DNA of 64,000 bases, taken from Burkholderiaceae bacterium (GTDB lineage Bacteria; Pseudomonadota; Gammaproteobacteria; Burkholderiales; Burkholderiaceae_C). The notes below the pieces were generated by a model. That model was given only the letters and a program-made list of their open reading frames with translations, had not been told where the DNA came from and did not search any database. Numbering within the stretch: the stretch's first letter is position 1; each line of letters begins with the position of its first letter. The DNA lies in assembly GCA_016790515.1 (NCBI GenBank), contig JAEUOY010000130.1, forward strand, positions 1 through 64,000. The letters run 5' to 3'. Positions 25,570 to 34,682 of the stretch are shown here, piece after piece. A program made the translations under genes and the position numbers.

Positions 25570-26391
25570 ATGTCCGTCGACCCGCAACTTCGCACGCTCG
25601 AGATCGACATCCCGGCCAAGCCCGATGCGCTGGTCAAGCTGTCGCTGCTGCTCGCCGACGACGATGTCAACCAGCAGGCCATCGCCGCGCTGGTCGAATC
25701 GGACATGGCGCTGGCCGCGGCGGTGCTGAAGGCGGTCAACTCATCGCTGTACGGCCTGTCGGGCTGGGTGCAGAGCGTGCAGCAGGCGATCACCTACCTG
25801 GGCACGCGCGAGATCGCCGGCATCACCTTCGAGATGGGGCTGCGCGCAGCCTTCCCGCCGGCGCCCGAGCTCGAGCCGATCTGGCAGCGCGCCGCCCGCC
25901 GCGGCATGCTGATGGGCCGGCTGGCCCAGGCGCTGGGCCTGGACGCCTGGGGGGCGCATTCGGCCGGGCTGTTCGAGGAGTGCGGCAAGGCGGTGCTGTT
26001 CCGCCACACGCCCGACCACTACCGCGCGATGCTGCGCGCCGTCGCCAGCGACGCCGAGCTGTGCCAGCTCGAGCACACCGGGTTCGGCGTCAGCCACGAT
26101 GCGCTGGGCGCGGCGCTGTGCGAAAGCTGGGGCCTGGGCGCTGCCGCGGTGACCAGCGTGCGCCACCATGTGGTGGCCCAGGGCCTGCTCGAACTGCCGG
26201 TGCCGCCGGCGCGCCGCCCGGTGCTGGCGCTGTCGGTGATCGCCGCGGCGCTCGTCGCCGAGCCACCGTCGGTCGACGAGGTGGTGCCGCGGATCGCGCC
26301 GCAGGCCGACCTCGACGCCACGCTGGCGCTGCGCGCGGCGCGCCGCCTGCTCGAACAGCTCGAGCAGGCGCATTCGCACGGTCGGGATTGA
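25570..26391 (+). CDS. HDOD domain protein
   Basis: The 273-residue protein consists of one HDOD domain. It shows VKLSLLLADDDVNQQAIAALVE, then LKAVNSSLYGL and QAITYLGTREIAGITF, as in signalling output proteins linked to chemotaxis and second-messenger pathways. The HD catalytic residues are not preserved, as is usual for HDOD. No partner sensor or GGDEF domain is adjacent. The start at ATG 25570 gives a compact N-terminus. It probably forms its own transcript after the terminator at 25447. Confidence 0.9.
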   Translation: MSVDPQLRTLEIDIPAKPDALVKLSLLLADDDVNQQAIAALVESDMALAAAVLKAVNSSLYGLSGWVQSVQQAITYLGTREIAGITFEMGLRAAFPPAPELEPIWQRAARRGMLMGRLAQALGLDAWGAHSAGLFEECGKAVLFRHTPDHYRAMLRAVASDAELCQLEHTGFGVSHDALGAALCESWGLGAAAVTSVRHHVVAQGLLELPVPPARRPVLALSVIAAALVAEPPSVDEVVPRIAPQADLDATLALRAARRLLEQLEQAHSHGRD

Positions 26392-26501
26392 CCGGCGACA
26401 AGCGGCGTCCGACCCTCTCCTCGAAACCCCCCCTGGGCAGGGCGCGGGCGGGCGACTACCCTCGCGACCGTCACAGCACCAGGTCCGGAAAGGGTTTGCC
26501 C

Positions 26502-28208
26502 ATGCGCCACGTTCCCGTCGATGCCTCGCAGCTGGCATTGCAGCGCCTCTACCACTGGGAGCAGACCGCGCCGTCGCGGGTGATCCTGACCCAGCCGATG
26601 GGCGGCGGCGCGGTGCAGGACTTCACCTGGGCGCAGGTGATGGACCAGAGCCGCCGCATTGCCGCGCACCTGGTGGCGCAGGGCCTGAAGCCGGGCGAGC
26701 GGGTCGCGCTGATCTCGAAGAACACCGCCTGGTGGCTGATGGCCGACTTCGCGATCTGGCTGGCCGGCGGTGTCTCGGTGCCGCTGTACCCGACGCTGGC
26801 GGCCGAGACGATCCGCCAGATCCTCGCGCACAGCGAGGCCACGCGGCTGTTCATCGGCAAGCTCGACGGCTGGGCCGGCATGAAGCCCGGCGTGCCGGCG
26901 GGGCTGCGCTGCATCCGCATGCCGCTGGCGCCGCCGCTGGCCGAGATGCCACCGGACACCGAAGACTGGGATGCGATCGTCAAACGCACGCCGCCGCTGG
27001 CCGGCGACCCGGTGCGCGACGGCGACGAGCTGTCGACCATCATGTACACCTCGGGCACCACCGGCGCGCCCAAGGGCGTGATGCACAGCTTCGGCACCTT
27101 CGCCTGGTCGGTCGAATCGGGCCTGAAGCGCCTGCCCGACATCGACCAGAACTCGCGCATGCTCAGCTACCTGCCGCTGTCGCACGTGGCCGAGCGCACG
27201 CTGGTCGAGCACGGCCTGCTGTTCACCGGCATGCATGTGTTCTTCGCCGAGAGCCTGGACACCTTCGCGCAGGACCTGCAGCGCGCGCGCCCGACGGCGT
27301 TCTTCTCGGTGCCGCGGCTGTGGGTCAAGTTCCAGCAGGGCGTGTCGGCCAAGATGCCGCCGGCCAAGCTGGCGCGGCTGCTGAAGATCCCGATCCTCAA
27401 CAACATCGTGCGCAGGAAGATCCTGTCGGCGCTCGGGCTGGACCAATGCAAGTTCGCCGCCGGCGGCGCCGCGCCGATGCCGCCCGAGCTGCTGAACTGG
27501 TATGCGAAGCTGGGGCTGCCGATCGTCGAGGTCTACGGCATGACCGAGAACTGCGGCGTCTCGCACGCCACGCTGCCCGGCGTGCAGCGCCCCGGCACCG
27601 TGGGCCAGCCCTACGAGGGCGTGCAATGCCGGCTCGACCCGGCCAACGGCGAGATCCAGGTCAAGAGCCACGGCCTGATGCTGGGCTACTACAAGGAGCC
27701 CGAGCTGACGCGCGAGGCCTTCACCGCCGACGGCTGGCTGCACACCGGCGACAAGGGCTCGATCGACGTCGAGGGCAACCTGAAGATCACCGGCCGGGTC
27801 AAGGACCTTTTCAAGACCAGCAAGGGCAAGTACGTCGCGCCGGCGCCGATCGAGGACCGGCTGGTGATGCACACCGCGGTCGAGGCCTGCTGCGTCACCG
27901 GCGCCAACCTGGGCCAGCCGCTGGCGGTGCTGATGCTCAACGCCGAGGCGGTGGCCCGCGCGGCCGACCCGGCCGGCCGCAGCGAGCTCGAGAACTCGCT
28001 GGCCGCGCACCTGTCGACCGTCAACGCGGCGCTCGATCCGCACGAGCAGCTCGACTGCCTGGTGCTGGTGACCGAGCCCTGGTCGGTGGACAACGGCATC
28101 ATCACGCCGACCTTCAAGGTCAAGCGCAACCGCATCGAGGAGATCTACGCCGCCTCGTACGAGCGCTGGGTCGGCGCGCGCAAGCCGGTGGTCTGGATGA
28201 CGCGCTGA
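26502..28208 (+). CDS. AMP-binding long-chain fatty acid:CoA ligase-like protein
   Basis: The 568-residue adenylate-forming enzyme has the P-loop YTSGTTGAPKGVMHS (182-196), VEVYGMTENCG (A5 motif), HTGDKGSIDVEGNLKITGR (A7/A8) and a late KTSKGKYVAP segment containing the catalytic Lys. It would activate fatty or related carboxylic acids as acyl-AMP and then acyl-CoA. It resembles the eukaryote-like FadD15 group. The ATG at 26502 opens directly into conserved sequence. Its 3' end overlaps by 64 bases with the convergent hydrolase gene. Confidence 0.9.
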   Translation: MRHVPVDASQLALQRLYHWEQTAPSRVILTQPMGGGAVQDFTWAQVMDQSRRIAAHLVAQGLKPGERVALISKNTAWWLMADFAIWLAGGVSVPLYPTLAAETIRQILAHSEATRLFIGKLDGWAGMKPGVPAGLRCIRMPLAPPLAEMPPDTEDWDAIVKRTPPLAGDPVRDGDELSTIMYTSGTTGAPKGVMHSFGTFAWSVESGLKRLPDIDQNSRMLSYLPLSHVAERTLVEHGLLFTGMHVFFAESLDTFAQDLQRARPTAFFSVPRLWVKFQQGVSAKMPPAKLARLLKIPILNNIVRRKILSALGLDQCKFAAGGAAPMPPELLNWYAKLGLPIVEVYGMTENCGVSHATLPGVQRPGTVGQPYEGVQCRLDPANGEIQVKSHGLMLGYYKEPELTREAFTADGWLHTGDKGSIDVEGNLKITGRVKDLFKTSKGKYVAPAPIEDRLVMHTAVEACCVTGANLGQPLAVLMLNAEAVARAADPAGRSELENSLAAHLSTVNAALDPHEQLDCLVLVTEPWSVDNGIITPTFKVKRNRIEEIYAASYERWVGARKPVVWMTR

Positions 28209-29164
28209 ACCTCGCCGGGCGCTGCAGCGCCCAGCGCGCGACGCAGGAAGTCGAGCTCCAACGCGGCGCCGCGCTCGAGCCAGGCGCCGCGGTAGATGTC
28301 GAAGTGGCCGCAGGCCCAGCGATGCAGTTCGCAGTGCGCGCCCAGGCGGCGCGCCGTCTCCAGGGCGGCCGAGGCCGGCGCCACGCTGTCGTCGGCGACG
28401 ATCAGCAGCGCCGGGCAGCGCACCCGGCGGGCCAGCCGCAGCGGACGGTAGAACGCCAGCCCCAGCGCGAAGCGGGCGCAGATCGCGTTGACCCAGTCGC
28501 GGCCGACGATCGCGCGGTAGCCGGGCTCGGCGTCGGCCGTGGTCATCGCCGCCAGCGTGCCGGGCGCGCCGACCAGCGGCAGCATCACCGGCGGCTTGCC
28601 CGACAGCGCGGCTGCGGCGTCTCGAAGGCCGCGCAGCGCCAGCCGCAGCAGCTGGCCGATGCCGGCGTAGCGCAGGATGTTCAGCGTCGCCGCCAGCCCG
28701 TCCATCATCGGTCCCTGGGCACACAGCGCGGCCACGCGCTCGTCGCGCGCCGCCGTCACCAGCACATGGCCGCCCGAGAACGAGCTGCCCCACAGCGCGA
28801 TGCGGTCGGGGTCGACCCCCGGCTGGCCGCGGGCGAAGGCCACCGCGGCGGCCCAGTCGGCGAGCTGGCGGCGCACCGACACCCATTGCCGCGGCTGGCC
28901 GTCGCTGGCGCCGAAGTGCCGGTAGTCGAACAGCAGCACCGCGAAGCCGGCCTCGGCGAAGCGCCGCGCATAGGGCTCGAGGCCGGCGCTGCGCAGGCCG
29001 CCCAGGCCATGGGCCATCACGATGCAGCCGCCGCGGCCGTTGGCAGAACCCGGGTACCACCAGCCGCGGCACAGTGTGCCGGCGCTGGCGAACTCGGCAT
29101 CGCAGCGGCCCGGCGGCGGCAGGGTGGGCGTTGGCGGGGCTGGCAGCGGGTCGTCGAGGGCCAT
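28145..29164 (-). CDS. Alpha/beta hydrolase
   Basis: The 339-residue protein begins near residue 35 with a strand then VMAHGLGGLRSAGLEPYARRF (oxyanion HG). The nucleophile elbow is ALWGSSFSGGHVLV (GxSxSGG) and a late acid/His pair lies in VADDSVAP and CGHFDIY. It resembles X-Pro dipeptidyl-peptidase-like or acetyl-xylan-esterase-like hydrolases; the substrate is unknown. The ATG at 29162-29164 is used because upstream in-frame sequence is antisense to the next gene. Its C-terminus runs 64 bases into the convergent acyl-CoA ligase. Confidence 0.85.
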   Translation of the reverse strand: MALDDPLPAPPTPTLPPPGRCDAEFASAGTLCRGWWYPGSANGRGGCIVMAHGLGGLRSAGLEPYARRFAEAGFAVLLFDYRHFGASDGQPRQWVSVRRQLADWAAAVAFARGQPGVDPDRIALWGSSFSGGHVLVTAARDERVAALCAQGPMMDGLAATLNILRYAGIGQLLRLALRGLRDAAAALSGKPPVMLPLVGAPGTLAAMTTADAEPGYRAIVGRDWVNAICARFALGLAFYRPLRLARRVRCPALLIVADDSVAPASAALETARRLGAHCELHRWACGHFDIYRGAWLERGAALELDFLRRALGAAAPGEVQRVIQTTGLRAPTQRSYEAA

Positions 29165-29293
29165 CGTCGTGTCCTGCGGGCGGGAGGCGTGACCCAGGTA
29201 CGGCCCGTCGGCGGCGGCGGATGCAGGGCAGGGCTGCCGGCGGCGTCGGCGGCGCCGTGCATCCGCGCGGCCGCCGGCGCCGTACACCGCAGC

Positions 29294-29722
29294 ATGAATC
29301 GCCGACCCCGCCTGATCGTCCCGGTGACGCTGCCGGCGGCGGCTGCCCGCGCGCTGCGGCGACGCCTGCTCGAGCGCGTCGCCGATGCCGACGCCAGCCA
29401 CCTGACCATCGCCGCCGACCAGGGTGCCTGGCAGCCCTTCCTCGACGGGGTGGCGATCAAGGTGCTGCGCGAGCATGATGGCCGCATGTCCTACCTGCTT
29501 CGCCTGGCGCCGGGCGCCAGCCTGCCGCCGCACCGCCACCGCGCCGACGAGGAGTGCATCGTGCTCGACGGCGAGCTGTGCGTGGGCAGCCGCATCAGGC
29601 TGGGCCCCGGCGGCTACCACCTGGCCCACCGCGGTGCGCTGCATGCCCGCCTGGCCAGCGCCACCGGCGCGACGGTGTTCCTGCACGGCGCGACGCCCGA
29701 GGCCGGCGATGTCCTCGAATGA
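29294..29722 (+). CDS. Single-domain cupin protein (ChrR C-terminal-like)
   Basis: The 142-residue protein carries one cupin barrel with metal ligands in LPPHRHRADEECIVLDGEL (His80, His82, Glu86/87) and a second His in GALHARLASATGA. It is similar to the cupin half of ChrR-type anti-sigma factors but lacks their zinc anti-sigma domain. Its 3' end overlaps the following alpha/beta hydrolase start by 14 bases. A second, related cupin is found at 31563-32513 next to a sigma factor, suggesting paralogy. Confidence 0.82.
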   Translation: MNRRPRLIVPVTLPAAAARALRRRLLERVADADASHLTIAADQGAWQPFLDGVAIKVLREHDGRMSYLLRLAPGASLPPHRHRADEECIVLDGELCVGSRIRLGPGGYHLAHRGALHARLASATGATVFLHGATPEAGDVLE

Positions 29723-30617
29723 CAGCGCCCTGCGTGCGTGGCTCGCCCACCGCCCGCGCGTGCGGGGCCTGGCGATGCTGACCGGCACCGTGCTGGCGAT
29801 CGCCCTGGCGCTGGTGCTGGCGCTGGCGGCAGCGGTCTGGTGGGGCCAGGAGCGGCTGATCTTCCACCCCAGCCCGCTGCCGCCCGAGCACCGGTTCGGC
29901 CTCGGCGCCGACGTGCACGAGGTGAACGTCGAGGTGCCCGGCGCCCGCCTGAACGCGCTGCACCTGCGCCTGGCGCGGCCCGACGCCCTGGTCTTCTACC
30001 TGCACGGCAATGCCGGCAACCTGGCGAGCTGGTTCGTCAACGCCGACTTCTACCGGGCGATGAACGTCGACCTGTTCATGCTCGACTACCGCGGCTACGG
30101 CAAGAGCAGCGGCCGCATCGCCAGCGAGGCTCAGCTGCTGGCCGACGTGCAGGCGGCCTGGGCGCAGGTGGCGCCGGCCTATGCCGGGCGGCCGGTGGTG
30201 TTCATCGGGCGATCGCTGGGCACCGGCCTGGCAGCGCGGCTGGCCGCCTCGCTGGCGCCGGCGCAGCGGCCCGAGCTGCTGCTGCTGGTCTCGCCCTACC
30301 GCAGCCTGCAGGCGCTGGCGGCCGAGCACTATCCGCTGCTGGCCGGCGCCGGTCTGCTGCGCTACCCGCTGCGCACCGACCTGGCGCTGCAGACTCTGGC
30401 GCAGGACCGGCCCGCTGCCGGCCAGACGCGCGTGCTGCTGCTGCACGGCGATCGCGACGCGCTGATCCCGCCGGCGCACAGCGACGCGCTGGCCGCGCTG
30501 GTGCCGGGCGTGTCGGTGCAGCGCATCGCCGGAGCGGGGCACAACGACCTGCAGGACTTCCCCGCCTACCTGGCGGCGATCCGCAAGGCGGTCGAGGCCT
30601 TGCGCAGCGGCCGCTGA
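29709..30617 (+). CDS. Membrane-anchored alpha/beta hydrolase
   Basis: The 302-residue protein has an N-terminal hydrophobic anchor (about residues 20-44, GTVLAIALALVLALAAAVWW). It continues with FHPSPLP, VFYLHGNAGNLASW, LDYRGYGKSSG, the nucleophile motif FIGRSLGTGLAARLA, and late acid/His residues in LHGDRDALIPPAHS and GAGHNDLQDFP. It belongs to the YfhR/BEM46 group of serine hydrolases. The start overlaps the cupin gene, implying coupling. The substrate is unknown. Confidence 0.88.
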   Translation: MSSNDSALRAWLAHRPRVRGLAMLTGTVLAIALALVLALAAAVWWGQERLIFHPSPLPPEHRFGLGADVHEVNVEVPGARLNALHLRLARPDALVFYLHGNAGNLASWFVNADFYRAMNVDLFMLDYRGYGKSSGRIASEAQLLADVQAAWAQVAPAYAGRPVVFIGRSLGTGLAARLAASLAPAQRPELLLLVSPYRSLQALAAEHYPLLAGAGLLRYPLRTDLALQTLAQDRPAAGQTRVLLLHGDRDALIPPAHSDALAALVPGVSVQRIAGAGHNDLQDFPAYLAAIRKAVEALRSGR

Positions 30618-30752
30618 TGCAGAACTTGCCGTCGCCATGCATCCGGATCATCATCGGCGCCGTATGTGGATCGGACCCGGCGACGGCGCTGCAGTGGCCG
30701 CAGCGGCGGCCGGCCCGAGCCGGCTCAAACGCATTGCGCAGAAGGTGGCCGC

Positions 30753-31541
30753 ATGAATGCCACGACCGAACAGCTGGACTCCACGCTGCCACCGCGCCGG
30801 CCGGGCGGCGCGGCGCTGGGGGCCCTTCACGATGTCCATGATGAACCCGGCGATCGCGACGACGACGACTCGGCCGAAGGCGCGCACGGCGAGGCGCCGG
30901 CCGACGATGCCGACGCCGCGGCGGCCGGGCCCTGGCCCGCGCAGCGCCGCGCGCGCAGCAGCGCCGCCGACGACGCCCAGCTCGCCCAGTGGCTGGCGCA
31001 GATCGTCGAGCGCGACGAGCGCGCGCTGGCGGCGCTGTACGACCACACGCTGTCGCGGGTCTACGGGCTGGTGCTGCGCATCGTTCGCCAGCCGGCCTGT
31101 GCCGAGGAAGTCGTCGAAGAGACCTACTTCCAGGTCTGGCGCCAGGCGCCACGCTTCGACCCGGCGCGCGGCCGGGCGCTGAGCTGGCTGCTGGCGGTGG
31201 CCCGGTCGCGGGCGATCGACGCGCTGCGCCACGAGGCCCGCTTCGCGCACGACCTGCTCGACGGCGACGACGGGCCCGCGACCCCGGCCGACGGCGCCGA
31301 CTGCGCGGCCGACCTGATCGACGGCGGCCGCGGCCGGGCCCTTCTGCAGCGCGCGCTGCTCGAGCTGGGCGCGCAGCCGCGCCAACTGGTTGCGCTGGCC
31401 TTCTTCCGCGGCCTGAGCCACGAGGAGATCGCCGCGCAGACCGCCTTGCCGCTGGGCACCGTCAAGTCGCAGATCCGCCGCTCGCTGATCACGCTGCGCG
31501 AGGCGCTGGGTCGTTCAGGCCTGCAGGCCTGGGCCCGCTGA
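30753..31541 (+). CDS. ECF-type RNA polymerase sigma factor with acidic N-terminal extension
   Basis: The 262-residue protein has a sigma-2 region from about 85 (ERDERALAALYDHTLSRVYG; EEVVEETYFQVWRQAP). Sigma-4 includes GLSHEEIAAQTALPLGTVKSQIRRSL near the C-terminus. It resembles the RpoE/SigK group paired with cupin-type anti-sigma factors. About 75 residues rich in Asp, Glu and Ala precede sigma-2, longer than typical for ECF factors. The ATG at 30753 follows AGAAGG. The following double-cupin gene starts 21 bases after the stop and is its probable regulator. Confidence 0.88.
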   Translation: MNATTEQLDSTLPPRRPGGAALGALHDVHDEPGDRDDDDSAEGAHGEAPADDADAAAAGPWPAQRRARSSAADDAQLAQWLAQIVERDERALAALYDHTLSRVYGLVLRIVRQPACAEEVVEETYFQVWRQAPRFDPARGRALSWLLAVARSRAIDALRHEARFAHDLLDGDDGPATPADGADCAADLIDGGRGRALLQRALLELGAQPRQLVALAFFRGLSHEEIAAQTALPLGTVKSQIRRSLITLREALGRSGLQAWAR

Positions 31542-31562
31542 GGCCCGAAACGACCAGCGCCG

Positions 31563-32513
31563 ATGCCTACGCCGCCCAAGGAACCCCGTCCCGACATGAG
31601 CCCGCTCACCCCCAACCCCCCGATGCCCGTCGTGCCGCCGCCGAGACCGGTCGACGAGGATCTCGAACTGCTGCTGGCCGAGCCCTTCGCCAGCGGCTGG
31701 GCCCTGGCCGCGCCACCCGGCGAGGCCGGCGCACCGCTGCACGATCGGCTGGCGGCGCGGCTGGCCGCGCGGCTGCAGTCCAGCCGGCAGGCCGAGGCCG
31801 GCTTCACCACCGTGCGGCGCCGCGGCGCGCCGCGCCAGGCGCTGGGGGCGGGCGTCACGGCCCAGTGGCTGTACAGGACGGCAGCGCTGCACACCCCGGC
31901 CGGACCGCCGGCACAGCGTTGCGGCGAGCCCTGGCGCGCGCTGCTGATCGAGCTGGCGCCGGGCGCGAGGTTCCTGGGCGACGGCCAGCTGGCCGGGCTG
32001 GACGCGGCCGGGCTGCAGCGTGAATGGCTGCTGCTGTCGGGCAGCGCCAGCGTGGTGATCGCCGGCGCGGCGTCGTGGCTGTCGCAGCGCGACTACCTGG
32101 TCGTGCCGCCGGGGCAGCCGCCGTTGCCCTGGTCCAGCGAAAACGGCGCGTTGCTGTTCCTGCGCGAATCGTGGCAGCCGACGACCGCCGGCGCGGCCCC
32201 GGTCATCGTGCGCGATGCCGAGGCCGGCTGGCCGGATTTCGCACCGGGCATCCGGCGCCGGGTGCTGTGGCAGCAGGGGGGCGAGGCGGCGATGCTGTAC
32301 CACGCCGATCCGGGCGCCCAGGTGCCGGGCCACCGCCACGGCCACGACGAGGAATGCCTGATGGTGCAGGGCGAGCTGTTTCTCGACGACCTGCTGCTGC
32401 AGACCGGCGACTACCAGCTGGCCCCGGCCGGCAGCGGCCACCGCATCACCGAGACCGACACCGGGGTGGTGATCTACGCGCACGGCGATCTGGATCTGCA
32501 GTTCGTCGGATGA
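31563..32513 (+). CDS. Double-cupin protein, putative regulator of the adjacent ECF sigma factor
   Basis: The 316-residue protein has two cupin folds. The first (about 95-190) has lost the His ligands; the second has them in PGHRHGHDEECLMVQGEL near 250. ChrR-type anti-sigma factors have a zinc-binding N-terminal domain (HxxxCxxC) and a C-terminal cupin. Here the N-terminal 90 residues lack paired cysteines, so classic zinc-dependent sigma inhibition is not supported. Position 21 bases after the sigma gene still argues for functional pairing. It may sense oxidants or another ligand through the metal cupin. Confidence 0.8.
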   Translation: MPTPPKEPRPDMSPLTPNPPMPVVPPPRPVDEDLELLLAEPFASGWALAAPPGEAGAPLHDRLAARLAARLQSSRQAEAGFTTVRRRGAPRQALGAGVTAQWLYRTAALHTPAGPPAQRCGEPWRALLIELAPGARFLGDGQLAGLDAAGLQREWLLLSGSASVVIAGAASWLSQRDYLVVPPGQPPLPWSSENGALLFLRESWQPTTAGAAPVIVRDAEAGWPDFAPGIRRRVLWQQGGEAAMLYHADPGAQVPGHRHGHDEECLMVQGELFLDDLLLQTGDYQLAPAGSGHRITETDTGVVIYAHGDLDLQFVG

Positions 32514-32698
32514 CGGCCGAGTTCACTCGGCCTTGCCGAACGATCGGGGTCGAGCCGGCGCCGCCACTGGCGCGTGTTGAAATCGGCTTTCATCGACTCC
32601 GCTGCAGCCGGGACTGCTTGGCGCTGCGCCCAGCAATCACTGCGTGCGGTTCGCACATGTCGTGATGAGCCTCGCGGGACCGCCCGGAGACATTCGTT

Positions 32699-33571
32699 AT
32701 GAAACTCGAGATCAGGCGACTCGACGCCTCCACGATGGGCAGCGACGAGTTCTTTCGAACCTATTACGTGCCGGAGGTACCGGTGATCATCGAGCGCTGC
32801 AGTGTCGGCGATCAGATCACGCCGGCATTCCTGAAGAGCCGGTACATGAAGGCGGAACGTCGCGACATCGGCTGGTACGACGCCCCGCTCCCGGCGCAAG
32901 ACGATTCCGCCATCGTTCTTCCGCGCCTGGTGAGGGAAGTCTTCGCCCGATCGGATATCGCCTGCCGTCCGCTGCCGATGAGGGTATGGCTGCAGCCGGG
33001 CGGGCATCGGACCCTGCTGCACTACGACGGCAACAGCCTGTCCGGACTCAACCTGCAGGTCATGGGCCGAAAGCGCTGGACGCTGATTTCGCCCGACGCG
33101 CGGCTCCACTGCCTGCCCTTCAATTTCGTGCTGATGGCAAACGAGAACTTCGAGCCCGACGTCGATGCGTACGACACCTACCGCTTCGAGACCGGACCCG
33201 GCGACATGTTGTACCTGCCTCGCTACTGGATCCACGGCGTCGAGTCGCTGGGCGAGGTCAATGTCAATGTCAATTGGGTGTGGACGCCCAGGCACCCCAA
33301 CACGAAACACCGGCTGGGCCGACGAGAGGTCGAGTTGCTCCGGCTGCGGCGACTTCTGCCCTGGCTGAATCGCATCACCGGGGACAATGCCCGGTCTTAC
33401 GGTGGTGCCGGCCAGATCATCATCGACGAATACGTGCAGGGCGTCGGCCGTTGGCAGGCGCTGCGTCGACTGCTCGGCGAGGTTTCGTCGGCGCCGCGTC
33501 TGATCGGCCTGGTTCCCAGCATCCTCCGGCAGGTCCGGGCCTTCGACCGGAACAATTTCAATGTGCAATGA
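32699..33571 (+). CDS. Cupin-like (JmjC-type) oxygenase protein
   Basis: The 290-residue protein shows the 2-oxoglutarate/Fe(II) JmjC-like pattern. It has LLHYDGN giving His108-x-Asp110, a Lys/Arg-rich GRKRWTLI strand, and WIHGVESLG giving His179, with PGDMLYLPRYW before it. These three would bind iron. Such cupin-like proteins can hydroxylate ribosomal proteins or small molecules; the target is unknown. Base composition is visibly less GC-rich than in the neighbours, suggesting later acquisition. It stands alone between the sigma/cupin pair and a convergent Bug receptor. Confidence 0.82.
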   Translation: MKLEIRRLDASTMGSDEFFRTYYVPEVPVIIERCSVGDQITPAFLKSRYMKAERRDIGWYDAPLPAQDDSAIVLPRLVREVFARSDIACRPLPMRVWLQPGGHRTLLHYDGNSLSGLNLQVMGRKRWTLISPDARLHCLPFNFVLMANENFEPDVDAYDTYRFETGPGDMLYLPRYWIHGVESLGEVNVNVNWVWTPRHPNTKHRLGRREVELLRLRRLLPWLNRITGDNARSYGGAGQIIIDEYVQGVGRWQALRRLLGEVSSAPRLIGLVPSILRQVRAFDRNNFNVQ

Positions 33572-33607
33572 GCCTGGTGGGCCTGGCGCGTGGGAAACCG
33601 CCGAGGA

Positions 33608-34606
33608 TCAGTCCACCTTGGCGTTGGCGGTCTTCACCACGGCCGCCCACTTGGTGGACTCGGCGGCGATGAACTTCGCGAAGTCGGCGCTGCTGATCCC
33701 GCCGGGGATCGCGCCCTGGGCCAGCAGCCGCTCCTTCAGCGCCGGGCTGGCCAGGGCCTTGGCGGTTTCCTGCTGCAGCCGGGCGACGATCTCGGGCGCG
33801 GTGCCGGCAGGCGCCAGCAGGCCGAACCACGAGCTGGCCTCGTAGCCCTTGAGCGCCGCGGCGCCGGCCTCGGCGATGGTCGGCAGGTCGATCGCGTCGG
33901 AGCGCTTCGCGCTGGTCACCGCCAGCGGCTTGAGCTTGCCGGCCTTGATCTGCGGCAGAGCCGAGGGCAGGTTGTCGAACATCAGGTCGACGCTGCCGCC
34001 CATCAGGTCGATCAGCGCCGGGCCCGAGCCGCGGTACGGAAAGTGGACCATGTAGGTGCCGGTCATGCTCTTGAACAGCTCGCCGGCCAGGTGGATCGAG
34101 GTGCCGTTGCCCGAGCTGGCCATGTTGAACCTACCCGGGTTGGCCTTGGCCGCGCGCACCAGGTCGGCGACCGAGTCGATCTTGTACTTCTCGGCGAACC
34201 TCGGGTTCAGCACCAGCACGTTGGGCACGCTGGCGACCAGCGTGACCGGCACGAAGTCCTTGACCGGATCGAACGGCAGCTTGGGGTACAGCGCGGCGTT
34301 GATCGCGTGCGTGCCGACGGTGCCCATCAGCAGGTGGTGGCCGTCGTTGGACGACTTGGCGACGTCGGCCGCGCCGCTGTTGCCGCCGGCGCCGGGCTTG
34401 TTGTCGACGACGAAGGGCTGGCCGAAGGCCTTCTGCAGCTCCGGCGCCAGCGCGCGGGCCAGGATGTCGGTGGTGCCGCCGGCGGCGAACGGCACGACGA
34501 TGCGCACCGCCTTGCTCGGCCAGGCGGCCTGGGCGGCGGCGAGCGCGGGCGCGATCAGGGCCAGGGACAGGGCGGCACGGCCGAACAGGCGGCGTTGTCG
34601 GTTCAT
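33608..34606 (-). CDS. Bug family tripartite tricarboxylate (TTT) substrate-binding protein
   Basis: The 332-residue periplasmic protein has a signal peptide ([21 protein letters not shown]) followed by [20 protein letters not shown], the Bug family start. It also has [17 protein letters not shown] and later [16 protein letters not shown]. Bug proteins bind carboxylates or other small acids; expanded families are typical of Burkholderiales. No TctAB membrane genes are adjacent, as is common. It is downstream of an ABC operon on the same strand but probably independent. Confidence 0.93.
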   Translation of the reverse strand: MNRQRRLFGRAALSLALIAPALAAAQAAWPSKAVRIVVPFAAGGTTDILARALAPELQKAFGQPFVVDNKPGAGGNSGAADVAKSSNDGHHLLMGTVGTHAINAALYPKLPFDPVKDFVPVTLVASVPNVLVLNPRFAEKYKIDSVADLVRAAKANPGRFNMASSGNGTSIHLAGELFKSMTGTYMVHFPYRGSGPALIDLMGGSVDLMFDNLPSALPQIKAGKLKPLAVTSAKRSDAIDLPTIAEAGAAALKGYEASSWFGLLAPAGTAPEIVARLQQETAKALASPALKERLLAQGAIPGGISSADFAKFIAAESTKWAAVVKTANAKVD

Positions 34607-34682
34607 CGCGGGAGTCTCCAGGGGTTGTCGGCCGGCGCCTCGCGGCGGCGCCGGAAGGGAGTGTGCACCGCAGCACTGCCCG

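Noticed and set aside
26019-29072. A 1,017-codon minus-strand frame across the HDOD and acyl-CoA ligase genes
   Set aside because: The part over the acyl-CoA ligase is antisense to clear conserved motifs; only the hydrolase at its upstream end, in a different frame, is real.
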